Shown here: positions 45,157 through 54,395 of the stretch, one piece after another
Numbering within the stretch: the stretch's first letter is position 1
Layout of the letters: the number at the start of each line of letters is the position of its first letter
DNA from: Heligmosomoides polygyrus polygyrus
Taxonomy: Eukaryota > Nematoda > Chromadorea > Rhabditida > Heligmosomidae
DNA length: 64,000 bases
Assembly (NCBI GenBank): GCA_947396885.1
Contig: OX377204.1
Span: 26,481,706-26,545,705 of the forward strand
Direction of reading: 5' to 3'
The notes under the pieces: model-generated
What the model was told of the DNA's origin: nothing
The model's database searches: none
What the model saw: only the letters and a program-made list of their open reading frames with translations
Made by a program: the position numbers and the translations under genes

Positions 45157-48100
45157 TCTTCTTATTCTTCAGCGTTTGTCCCGCTTAGCAGCGGGGTCCG
45201 CTCTTCTGGTATGATGACGCCACTTCGCACGATCAAACGCTTGATCGGGGTGGATACCAGCTTCCTTTAAGTCCACGTGCAAAGTATCAAGCCAGCGTTG
45301 CCTAGGTCGTCCTTTAGGCCGTTTTCCGGGCACATCTATGTTGAGGCCAATCTTCCGAACGGTGTCGCCGTCCGCACGAAGAACATGGCCATACCACCGT
45401 AGGCGAGCTTCACGTAGCTTGTCAGCAATTGGAGCGACGCCAAACCTTTGACGAACGGAGACATTGCGAACATGATCCAAACGCGTGACACCAGCCGTCC
45501 AGCGCAGCATTTTCGTCTCCATCACGCTGAGGCGGCTCTCAACTTCCTTCGTTGCAGGCCAGCACTCAGCACCGTACATCGCTACTGGTCGGACGACGGT
45601 TCTGTAGATCTTTGATTTTAAGCGCTCCGGTATCTTTCTGTCGCACAGAACGCCTGTCATTGAGCGCCATTTGGACCACGCTGCGCTCACGCGTGAGTTC
45701 ACCTCGCACGTCAGACTACCATCAGACGCAATTGCAGATCCAAGGTACTTGAAATGTGTCGCTCGTACGAGCGCAGTGCCATTGATCTCAATGGACCCAG
45801 TCTCGTTTACGTCTGTCGTCAAGTACTCAGATTTTTGGACGTTTAGCTTGAGCCCGAACGCCGCCAAGCGGTCACACCAAGCTTGCACTTGTCGCTCAAG
45901 TTCGGCCTTGTCTTCACTCGCAAGCATTACGTCATCTGCATAGAGCAGTGTCCAAGGAGCAGGCTTCTGAAGGTCTCGCGAAATGGCATCCATTACGACA
46001 ATGAAAAGAAGTGGGGAAAGCGCGGAACCTTGGTGAACACCGACGGAGATTGGAAACTCCGTGGATGTGCCGGCCGGCGCTCGCACTTGACTCTTAGGAC
46101 AAGAGTAAAGAATGCGCACCCACTCGATCAGTTCTTCAGGGACAGCGTGCTGTCGTAAGGCATACCATATGACCTCACGCGGTACACGATCAAATGCTTT
46201 CTCCAGGTCGAGGAAAGCAAGATGCAGCGGTTTTTGTTTCTCGCGATGTCTTTCCACAAGAAGACGAACAGCATGAATGGCGTCGATGGTGCCACAGCCG
46301 GCTACGAAGCCACACTGGTTGGTGGAAAGCCGGACGATCTCGCGAATACGTCCATCCACAATTCGCTCAAATATTTTCATACTGTGCGAGAGCAATCGGA
46401 TTGGACGGTAACTTGTGCAGTCCGCGGGACTGCCCTTCTTCTTCCAGATCGGGATCGTCGTGCTTTGCTGCCAACTACCAGGAACCTTCTTCTCCGCAAC
46501 AACCTGGTTGAAAAACTTCGTTAGCCATTCAGCAGGATTCCAGCACCTCGAGTTCCATAGTTCGGCCGCTATGTCGTCAGGGCCCGTTGCTTTGCCTGGC
46601 TTCATCTTCTTCAAAGCCGCTTCCGTCTCCTCCGCAGTGATTTTCTGCACAGGACCGTGCGTAGGAGGGACGCAAGGGATAGGCGGATGGGCAAACTCTA
46701 CTGTTGAAATTCTCTCGAAGTAGTCATGCCATCGTTCCATAGCCCTTTTGCGGTTCATCAGCAGATGGCCATTCTCATCGTTGATGCCAAAGAACTTTTC
46801 GATGTCCTCGCTCTGGCGATGGCGTGCTTTGGCAAGCCGATAAAGTTGTCGTTCACCATCGCGCGTCTCGAGTTTCTCGTTGACATACTCATAATGAGAA
46901 GCTTTTGCAACGGCAACAGCCTTCTTAGCCGCCCTCTTCGCTTCTTGGTACATACGCCAATTGTCGGCTGTCTTGTCGCTGAGAAAAGCGTGATATAGTC
47001 TCTTCTTCTCTTTGACTTTTTCCTTGACGTCGTCAGTCCACAGCCAAGTCTGCTTCTCAATCTTACGCCGTCCAGGCTTCGTCATGCCCAGTTCGGAACG
47101 TGCAGCTTGTAGTATCGAATCGGTTGCACGTTTCCATGTCTCCTCAACATTGGTAACCGTCGGCAACCGAATACGAGCAACAACAGCTGCGTCCTTCTCT
47201 TTCATCCGCCACCACTTGATCCTTGATGGTCCGCATCGCTCGACCTGCCTCAGCCTCGGAGGGGCGATCTTAAGTGTGCAGATCAGCGGACGGTGCTGCG
47301 TGGCGACAGTCTCGTATGGCACAACCTTCGCATCTGTGACCAGCGTTCGATCGCGATGCTTGATAAGGATAAAGTCAATCTGTGTCTTGGTATTCCCGCT
47401 ATAGAAAGACACGAGATGGGAGTCACGCTTTCGAAACATTGTGTTCGCGATGGTGAGATTATGCGAGTCCGCATACTCAAGAATTCGCTCACCATCAGCG
47501 TTACGTGCTCCATAACCGAAACCGCCATGACAGCTGTAACCATCTTTCGCAGTCCCAACGTGGCCGTTGAGATCACCTGCGACAACGACAGCGTCTTCTG
47601 GCGGAACCTCTGCTGTCTTCTCATCAAGCAGGGTCCAAAACTCGTCCTTCGCTCGCTCGGAGCAGCCTGTCTGCGGAGCGTATGCAGAGAAGAAATGATA
47701 CATACGCTGTTCAGCAGCAACAACGACCTTCATCAAGCGGTCACTGAAACGTTCCACGCTTGCAATCGCATCTCGGAAACGTTCGGAGACGACCACACCA
47801 ACACCGCTGGTGGTCCTGGGACTGCCGCACAGAATGGCCTTAAAGCCTCGGCCTATGTCCCTCGACTTGCAACAGGACCACCTCGTCTCCTGTACCGCAC
47901 ATAAGTCGATTCGTCTTCGCTCCAGTGCTTCTACCAACTCGCACGAGCGGCCCGTCAACGTACCCACATTCAGCGTAGCAACGCGGGTCCTGCTTACGTT
48001 ACGGGACTTTTGGACTTGCTCAGTTGCCCCCCGATGCCGTCCTCGCATCAGGGACCCTCGCATACTTCTCACACTCGCCGGGCTTTGCGAGTGCGCGTCG

Positions 48101-48290
48101 GCTCCCGCGGACGCCGTAGCATTATCTCGACAAACAGTTAACGCCATCAACCATGTGATGTGACATGGGATCTCCATAGGCCGGCCTGTCACAAGGGCCT
48201 GTCGCCTGCAATCGAGTGTCCGTGCTTAGCTTAGCTCGCATAGCGAACAGTTTCCAGTGGCACCACGTGGAGGAACGGACATCGCCACCA
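45157..48290 (-). mobile_element. RTE-clade retrotransposon copy 2, full length, 3134 bp
   Basis: Bounded by the perfect 16-base duplication. The 5' end (minus strand TGGTGGCGATGTCCGTTCCT) agrees with the 5' end of copy 1, so this is the true element start. About 100 bases of 5' leader precede the ORF. The stop codon is followed at once by a short GAA-rich tail, as is usual for RTE elements with minimal 3' UTR. With uninterrupted coding capacity and an undamaged duplication, this is a young and possibly mobile element. Confidence 0.95.
45169..48192 (-). CDS. RTE-type endonuclease/reverse transcriptase, intact, 1007 aa
   Basis: The protein would nick chromosomal DNA and copy its own RNA into the nick (target-primed reverse transcription). 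Residues 72-310 form an apurinic-type endonuclease with the expected series LNVG (75-78), QETRW (101-105), YAPQTG (171-176), GDLNGHVG (206-213), QIDFIL (271-276) and HRPLICTL (300-307). A linker with many lysines follows. Residues about 530-830 are the reverse transcriptase: TGPDDIAAELW, SYRPIRLLSHSMKIFERI, FLDLEKAFDRVP (660-671), GVHQGSALSPLLF (718-730) and the catalytic YADD (751-754). The tail (YGAECWPATKEV, MLRWTAGVTRLD, LRWYGHVLRA) is the conserved RTE C-terminal region related to craniofacial development protein 2-like/BovB sequences. I keep the Met at 48192, and a second Met five codons on is equally possible. No stop or shift is visible. Confidence 0.94.
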   Translation of the reverse strand: MTGRPMEIPCHITWLMALTVCRDNATASAGADAHSQSPASVRSMRGSLMRGRHRGATEQVQKSRNVSRTRVATLNVGTLTGRSCELVEALERRRIDLCAVQETRWSCCKSRDIGRGFKAILCGSPRTTSGVGVVVSERFRDAIASVERFSDRLMKVVVAAEQRMYHFFSAYAPQTGCSERAKDEFWTLLDEKTAEVPPEDAVVVAGDLNGHVGTAKDGYSCHGGFGYGARNADGERILEYADSHNLTIANTMFRKRDSHLVSFYSGNTKTQIDFILIKHRDRTLVTDAKVVPYETVATQHRPLICTLKIAPPRLRQVERCGPSRIKWWRMKEKDAAVVARIRLPTVTNVEETWKRATDSILQAARSELGMTKPGRRKIEKQTWLWTDDVKEKVKEKKRLYHAFLSDKTADNWRMYQEAKRAAKKAVAVAKASHYEYVNEKLETRDGERQLYRLAKARHRQSEDIEKFFGINDENGHLLMNRKRAMERWHDYFERISTVEFAHPPIPCVPPTHGPVQKITAEETEAALKKMKPGKATGPDDIAAELWNSRCWNPAEWLTKFFNQVVAEKKVPGSWQQSTTIPIWKKKGSPADCTSYRPIRLLSHSMKIFERIVDGRIREIVRLSTNQCGFVAGCGTIDAIHAVRLLVERHREKQKPLHLAFLDLEKAFDRVPREVIWYALRQHAVPEELIEWVRILYSCPKSQVRAPAGTSTEFPISVGVHQGSALSPLLFIVVMDAISRDLQKPAPWTLLYADDVMLASEDKAELERQVQAWCDRLAAFGLKLNVQKSEYLTTDVNETGSIEINGTALVRATHFKYLGSAIASDGSLTCEVNSRVSAAWSKWRSMTGVLCDRKIPERLKSKIYRTVVRPVAMYGAECWPATKEVESRLSVMETKMLRWTAGVTRLDHVRNVSVRQRFGVAPIADKLREARLRWYGHVLRADGDTVRKIGLNIDVPGKRPKGRPRQRWLDTLHVDLKEAGIHPDQAFDRAKWRHHTRRADPAAKRDKR

Positions 48291-48306
48291 CCTCGATCAC
48301 GTATTT
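48291..48306. repeat. Target-site duplication, 5' side of RTE copy 2
   Basis: CCTCGATCACGTATTT, identical to 45141-45156. Confidence 0.93.
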
Positions 48307-48390
48307 GATCGGGAAAACTCGGCATACCTGGAAAGGGAACACTTTACTGTCAGGGACAAACGCTGAAGAAGAAGAAGGGGAAGGAGATAC
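48307..48390 (+). pseudogene. Older RTE copy, C-terminal fragment, part 2
   Basis: Reading on from the target site, the interrupted older copy continues as VFDRENSAYLEREHFTVRDK to its stop at 48370-48372, then AGAAGAAGAAGG, the family's usual tail. The intact relative has AFDRAKWRHH ... KRDKR here, so the alignment is unambiguous at both ends. Confidence 0.8.
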
Positions 48391-48904
48391 TTTTCCAGTT
48401 GAAAGAGTAAGCACAGAACAGAGGTATGATCTACTCCTTTCTTAAATTGAAATAAAAAATAAAATAGATATAATAAAAAGTTAAGTAAATTAGATATCAA
48501 ACACAACATTTAAATATATTTAATAACAAACACCAATATCAACACACTCGTTTTCTAGGTAATTTGTAGCGGCTCTGGCTCCAGTCGACCGGTCAGCCTC
48601 AGAGAGGGCCACGGGAGGAGCTGCAATGTCTAAAGTTCAGCGAGAAATAAACGCGATAATCTAGACTCGATAGCAGAGTAAGCGTATCCCCTTAAAATTG
48701 TTGGTTCCCGGAGCTTCATGGTGCAAATTCGACTTTGTAATAGTGAAGCTCGACTTGGTCAATTTTTTATTGACAATGTTTCGGGCTTCAGGCCCTTCTT
48801 CAGGTCTAAAAAACAGCCACGTTGCACGCCTCTACTCACTCGTATCTCACTAAGCGTATCATGCCATAGCCAACAAAATCCGTCACAAAGAATGATGCAT
48901 ATTA
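48391..48904. other. AT-rich spacer
   Basis: Contains an AT-rich stretch (about 48440-48540) and no gene. At 48775-48815 TTTCGGGCTTCAGGCCCTTC forms a small hairpin. Confidence 0.4.
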
Positions 48905-50152
48905 TTAGGTCGGGTCATAGGTTTTGCAACAAAATTCGTCTTCCAACAAAAATGAGATTAGACCACAAAGGAAAAATGGTTGGCTCAAACGAAGTAATTG
49001 CCGTTACTCCCAATGAGTTTCTTCTGCTTTTCATGAACTGAGTGGATTCCATCTCAGTGGAATTTGGTCGGTTCCGACCTGAAGAAGCCGCGCCGTGACC
49101 TCATCGAGTACGGCGAAGCGCCTGCCATGGATGAAGTGGTCCATCGACTGAAGTAGGTGGCAGTCACACGGCGCAATGTCGGGGGCGTATGGCGGTTGCT
49201 TGATTTTGGTGCAGCCCAATTCCTAGATTCTTGCCAACATTTGAAGTGTCGTAAGTGGACGGCTCTTTTCCTGGTGCAAGAAAATTTTCTCGTGTCGACT
49301 TCTTTCTTCACTAATTTTTGCTGGATCTAGTCGAGTTGTTGGCCAAAGTGAGCGTCTAGGATGGTTTGACTACGTGGAGCAGCTTCCAGTGCACTGGACC
49401 ACTATATATCCACCAAACACCCAGTAGGATCCTCTTTCGATGGAGCTGCGGCTTTGACGTCAGAACCTTCAGCTCTTTGCGTTCCAGCTGTTGCTTTCCG
49501 GCTCTACAGTTGTAGTGAAGCATCCTCCTTTCATCGCTGATAGGGAATCGATCCAGGCCCTCTCGCTTAAACCGGCGCCGGAGCTCTCGGCAGTCGGAAT
49601 CGCAACGATTTACTTGGGTTTCCGTCGAAGCGTGAGTCACTGATGAAGGCGATTCAGGCGATCTCACAATCCTCTGAAGCCAGCGAGCGGTAGTTCGCTG
49701 GGAGATGTGGAGATCAGCGGTCAGTCGTAGTGTAGTTTGAGAAGAATTCCGCTTGATGCGTTGTCGAAGGAGCCCTTTGTTTACAGCAGTTGTACCTCCC
49801 CGGAGTGGTTTGTCTGTTTCCTTTTTGGGCGGAAAGAGCTGCTGATACCTTCTCCAATAATTTATTCGGCTGGGAGAAAACTTGCCGATGACCCCCTTAG
49901 CGTGCTTGACACTCGTCGCTTGATTGCTGCCGAGCTTGAATTAATTGAAAATAAAATCACACACATTTTCACTTTGAGTGGCCATAGTTCTAGAGAATAA
50001 AACGTTTCAACAACGCAAGGAAAATTAATCATTTATAACTCCAAATGATTGCTAGGAAACAGGCATCCAATTAAAATAATACACTTCAGCGGGTTTGCTT
50101 TGAATTCCGCAAAAAAAAACGGAAATATTGAGAAATTTATGACTAAACCTAA
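48905..50152 (-). mobile_element. Mariner element, full length but very diverged, 1248 bp
   Basis: The ends TTAGGTCGGGTCATAGGTTT (48905) and, as reverse complement of the right end, TTAGGTTTAGTCATAAATTT (50152) pair imperfectly. TA flanks both sides (48903-48904 and 50153-50154). The transposase inside is unreadable in one frame. Confidence 0.75.
49030..49860 (-). pseudogene. Mariner transposase, decayed
   Basis: Minus-strand frames in order are: QTTLRLTADLHISQRTTARW (helix-turn-helix, about 49740-49680), YNCRAGKQQLERKELKVLTS and KPQLHRKRILLGVWWIYSGP (49500-49380), a worn HQEKSRPLTTLQ block where HDNARPH is expected, and PPYAPDIAPCDCHLLQSM (49190-49140) with the third aspartate. Only the third catalytic residue survives for certain. 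Many shifts separate the frames. Confidence 0.75.
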
Positions 50153-50154
50153 TA

Positions 50155-51020
50155 TATTTGTTCTCTTTGGATTATCATACTGATGTCTTTAATCTGAAAG
50201 TTTTTATGCTGTTACAACGCACTTTTGACATCCTTGCCGTTCACCGTAAGATTGCTTCTTAAAGACTTTTCTGGGTGTTCAGAAGTATTGTCATTGAATT
50301 AGAATAACGGCAAGGATCGGAGTCCACGCAAGCTTTGTGCTAACAAAATTCCAACATATTCGCTCGACTTTACTGAACAATACCAACCCCAAAAAAAGAA
50401 AGAAAAATTTGGCTTCGAGAAAAGGTAACTACACGCATAACATTCGTCATAGGGGATTGAATCCTGCATTATTTTCGGAAAATCTTTCAAATGTGGCAGG
50501 CAAATAGGTAGAAACATTGCTATTGGGTATCATTGTCCGATAGCAGCATACCTTTAAATTAAATAATCCGCCAGCAAGTAGAATCGGTGAAGTAAAGCGA
50601 CTTTGCGCTAACAGCAAAATCAAAGCTTTCCTAAGAAGTCTGAGGTAAGTCTCAAACATAATCGCAATATAGCTATACATTGCATCGGAGAAAGTCAAGT
50701 CACTGCCTAGAGATTGGTTCCGTCCGTCTGAATATTTATCCTACTCCGCGAAGTCACGAACAAAGGGAGTGGATATTGAAGGAGATGCCGTCGGGCGAGT
50801 ACGCTTTATGGAACTACTAGAAATTGCACGCAAAATAGGATAAGCGCACCATTTATGTGTTCATTTATATATAGTAGGATGGCTGAACAATGTTTGCAGA
50901 ACATCGAACAATCACGTCACTAACCAGCTATTGAGCACGTCATTGTTACAACATTTATCAGCTGGTCCTCCTTCGCAACGGTTAAAAAACCGGAGTGAGT
51001 TGTAAAGCTCAACCCAGACG
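50155..51020. other. Unannotated stretch
   Basis: No supported feature in about 870 bases. Confidence 0.4.
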
Positions 51021-51215
51021 TTAAACACATTTGCTTAAGCCTGGAGCGGCAGATATAAAGGCAATATGTTGTTGCAGGATGTTTAGTTGCGATCAAAACG
51101 AAAAAAAATCTTACGCCGGGTGGGACTTGAACCCGCACCTTCTGCTTTCCGGGCAGCGATGCTACGCCCTACATCACCGGCGCTGTTTGGCGTAACATCC
51201 GCGATATTCTCGAGG
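51021..51215 (-). repeat. Repeat family C around a tRNA-like core
   Basis: The repeat includes ACATTTGCTTAAGCCTGGAG (51029), TTGCAGGATGTTTAGTTGCG, the tRNA-like core at 51113-51183 and CGTAACATCCGCGATATTCTCG. All these blocks also occur at 2.1-2.4 kb. Confidence 0.65.
51113..51183 (-). repeat. tRNA-like core of repeat family C, copy 2
   Basis: On the minus strand GCGCCGG and CCGGCGT close a 7-pair acceptor stem (one G-T pair). ATGT/GCAT can form the D stem, GCTGC...GCAGA the anticodon stem (one mismatch), and GCGGG/CCCAC the T stem (one mismatch) around TTCAAGT. The anticodon loop CCGGAAA would give GGA with a short variable arm and C at position 33, which is not a normal serine tRNA. I favour a tRNA-derived pseudogene/SINE core over a working tRNA. 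Confidence 0.5.
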
Positions 51216-52297
51216 CTCAACCCATAAATGTGCCTCAAAATTTGACATTTGACAAAACAAAAGGTATCGACTTGTCTATTCTCCATAGATTCTCGATATG
51301 ATAAAAAGGTGTTTGCGCTGGTAGCATTGTTAATATTTCCGCCTTTCCAGGGTCTGAAGAAGATGAAGGAAAGGAACCGAAACATAAGCGGAAATGATGA
51401 ATACAACAACCTAGGTCAACTGGTCGAAGATGACTTCGTATTTCTCTGCATCAACATTCCAAGAATTATGAAAAGAATAACTTGGATCGTATTGAGTGGT
51501 TTTGTTTATTGTTTGATGCGAAAGCCGGCTAAGGAGACGGAGTTTTAATGAGGCACGGTAGTGAAAGAAATTTAATGAAGTGAAAGTGAAGGGAAGCAAA
51601 TCAGAAACTTTTGTCTTCTCTCGAAGTTCATAGCTCTTCTCGCAACCTATCTCCAGACGAAGCTTTTTTGCTATTACACCTCCCCGGTGGCTCGCCAGTG
51701 AAGAAGAAAACCTTTTTGGATGTGTATAATTTATCAGAGTTGTGTCCAAGTTCGACTTTCAATAAACCTTGGCAAATTGACTTCAGATCGATGTTGTCTT
51801 ATTGAGCTGATAGCCAAAGTTGTTATCACATTTATTGGACTCGGCTTACGTTTCGGGGAGCTCGCCTTGGTCAGAGCCTGAAAAAGTCGAAAAACACTTG
51901 TGAAATTGTCCTCCCAAACACCATTTTACCCTACAGAATACTAATCTTAAGAAGAGATAGCGACAAGATCCAACATGACAGTTATGAAGGAACGACTGAC
52001 CTTATCGGTGGATGCCGAGAAGGACCACCAGTCACCCGAAGCTGGGCTAGAACGTGGGTGAGTGAGTCTACTCCGCTGGATCACCCGACTTAATATACCC
52101 TGGGAGTCAGACGAGATAGAGCAGAACCCGCAGAGCTCAATGAAGGGCGCCATTATCAGGGTTGGTTTAGCAAAAGTGTTTTAAGAACTTTAATTTTACA
52201 TGTTTCGTAACCTAGTATATAAAAAGTAAGGCAGACACTGTTCGTACCCAAGAGTGTTCGATATGGAACACATTTTACCCATCCACCAATTAGTTAC
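51216..52297. other. Unannotated stretch
   Basis: No supported gene in 1.1 kb. Frames at 51083-51548 on both strands are unrecognised. Confidence 0.35.
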
Positions 52298-52299
52298 TA

Positions 52300-53345
52300 T
52301 TAGGTTGTCCCATAAGTCTTCGCCGTTTTTTTCAACGATTCACTGCAGATTTCACCGACGGTCTCTTGCATAGCGCTGCATAGCTGTCGAAAGAGAATAA
52401 TTTTCTCTATCAGATCATGCATTGCATTTTTTTCATCATGAAAATTGTCAATTTTTAGGTCGTTGAAGTGAAAAGTGAAAAAGTGAAAAGTAGCCATTGT
52501 CGCACTTGTTCTCTCCGCTTAGGATTGTAGTTTTTTGCGCAGTTTTTTATAGCATTTGGAAGACAATGGTCTGTACTACAAGAATACATGTTAGTGGTAT
52601 TTGCTCATTTGTCCTTTATTAGTTTTTAGGTCATCAAATTGGGACGTCCGAAGGAGGATGGTTATTTTTGCGACAGCTCCTGCTCTCTGGTTGGACTTTT
52701 TGGGTTGGTGTTATATGTCATCTGAAAAAGAATGTCTTGCTCTATAAGAACGTGTATTGCGTTTATTGATTTCTATTGAATATCAACAAAATTCCAAAAA
52801 GAGAAAAATCGTCTTCACCAACAACTCCTTCTCCTTCTTCAGTTGTTGATATTCTGCAGAAATCAGCGTGAGCCAATAAACGCGACACAGATTCTTACTG
52901 AGCAAGACATCCTCTTCCAAACGACATATAACACCAAGCAAAAAAGTCCAACCACAGAACCGGAGTTTTGGTAAAAATTCGGACGGAAAAGTCGGAATTC
53001 CCAATTTGATTTACTAAAAATCAATAGAGGGCAAGTGAGAAAATAGGACCAACACATATTCTTGTAGTACAGAGCATTGTCTTCCAAATGCTCGAAAAAC
53101 TGCGCAAAAAATTACAAACCTAAGCGGAGAGAACAAGTGCGTAAATGGTTACTTTTTCACTTTTTCCCTTTTCACTTCAACGACCTAAAAATTGACAAAC
53201 TTCATGATGAAAAAAGAAAAGCAACACACTCTCTGATAGAGCAAATCACTCTCTTTCGAATGCTATGCAGCGCTATGCAAGAGACCGCCGGCTAAATCTG
53301 CAGTGAATCGTTGAAAAAACGGCGGAGACTTATGGGACAACCTAA
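52300..53345. mobile_element. Long-palindrome element with mariner termini, 1046 bp
   Basis: Both ends carry TTAGGTTGTCCCATAAGTCT pointing inward, flanked by TA on each side (52298-52299 and 53346-53347). The complementarity does not stop after 30 bases as in an ordinary mariner. It goes on through almost the whole element: left arm about 52300-52787, right arm about 52845-53345, and a spacer of about 57 bases. The arms differ by scattered substitutions and small indels. Both arms can encode a similar peptide reading outward (HFNDLKIDNFHDEKNA and HFNDLKIDKLHDEKRK), but I recognise no transposase, so it is probably a non-autonomous foldback. Confidence 0.9.
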
Positions 53346-53347
53346 TA

Positions 53348-54056
53348 CTAGCCGCTCCCACATGTAGCTGGACGCAAAACTTACCTAATTCTAGGGTGCA
53401 GGCACAAGCTTAATTCGAAACTGTTTCATCTGTCGAAAGAAATGAAGGGAGAGCTGTCTCGGAAAAATTCAAAGGATATTATCCTCGTATCCGACATCGT
53501 GGCAAACAGATTGTTCTTCAAAGTGCAAGCCGAGGACTATGAGCGCACTGTCATGTACGTTCTGAAAAAGAATTCCGCTAACTCTGAGGGAAACGCAATG
53601 ACTTAGAAGATTTGCAGAGGGAAACGAGAATTAGGAGATAACAAAGTTTGAAGCCAGCATTCACTATATAATTTTGTAGGAAAATTAGCTCTTCGATAGA
53701 GAACGTTAAAGATTGTTCATCTCATCAACCACAGTACAGTGCTTTCCAAACTTTTTTATAGTGCTTGAATGATCATGAAATTTATACTTTTTTAGCCACT
53801 TTAAAATGCTTTGCCTTCTTAAGCATAACGAGACGAAAATCTATAATTCATAAGGTACTGAAATTGAGCGACGCACTTACTCACAGTAGGGCGACGATTA
53901 TTTTATTGGTTATCCACATTTTTGTTTGCACATGGTTTTGCATTCGAGGAAAGTTCTCTCCTCTGCTGTTGTCATTGCCGACGTTCTGACAGTTTGCAAC
54001 AACTTTACCCACTCCTGTGAAATCGTTGAGGAGCTGATCGTCAACCATCCTCATTT
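53348..54056. other. Unannotated stretch
   Basis: About 700 bases. I see nothing I can support. Confidence 0.4.
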
Positions 54057-54395
54057 TCAAGAGCGTTTGTCCCGCTTGGTGGCGGGGTCCGCTCTTGTGC
54101 TGTGGTGACACCGTTTCTCCCGATCAAACGCTTGGTCGGTATGGACACCAGCTACCTTTAAGTCCAAATGCAACGTATCTAGTCAACGTTGCTTCGGACG
54201 TCCCTGGGTCGTTTTAAGCTGAATTCAAGATTCAGGCCAACCTTACAGACAGTGTCGTCGTTAGTGCAAGGGATGTGGCCGAACCACATCGCAGACGAGC
54301 TCTGCTCAATTTGTCGGCTATCGGGGCGACACCGAACTTTCGTCGTATGGTGTCATTGCTAACGCGGTCCAATCGCGTAATTCCGGCCGTCCATA
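54057..54395 (-). pseudogene. RTE copy, 3' end fragment
   Basis: Same YADD-type family as copies 1 and 2. The minus-strand frames carry GITRLDRVSNDTIRRKFGVA, PIADKLSRARLRCG and then, after shifts, the RPRQRW-like and ALDRE-like end, with the ORF end near 54066. It is 5'-truncated (about 340 bases left) and frameshifted. The usual GAA tail is not obvious. Confidence 0.8.
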
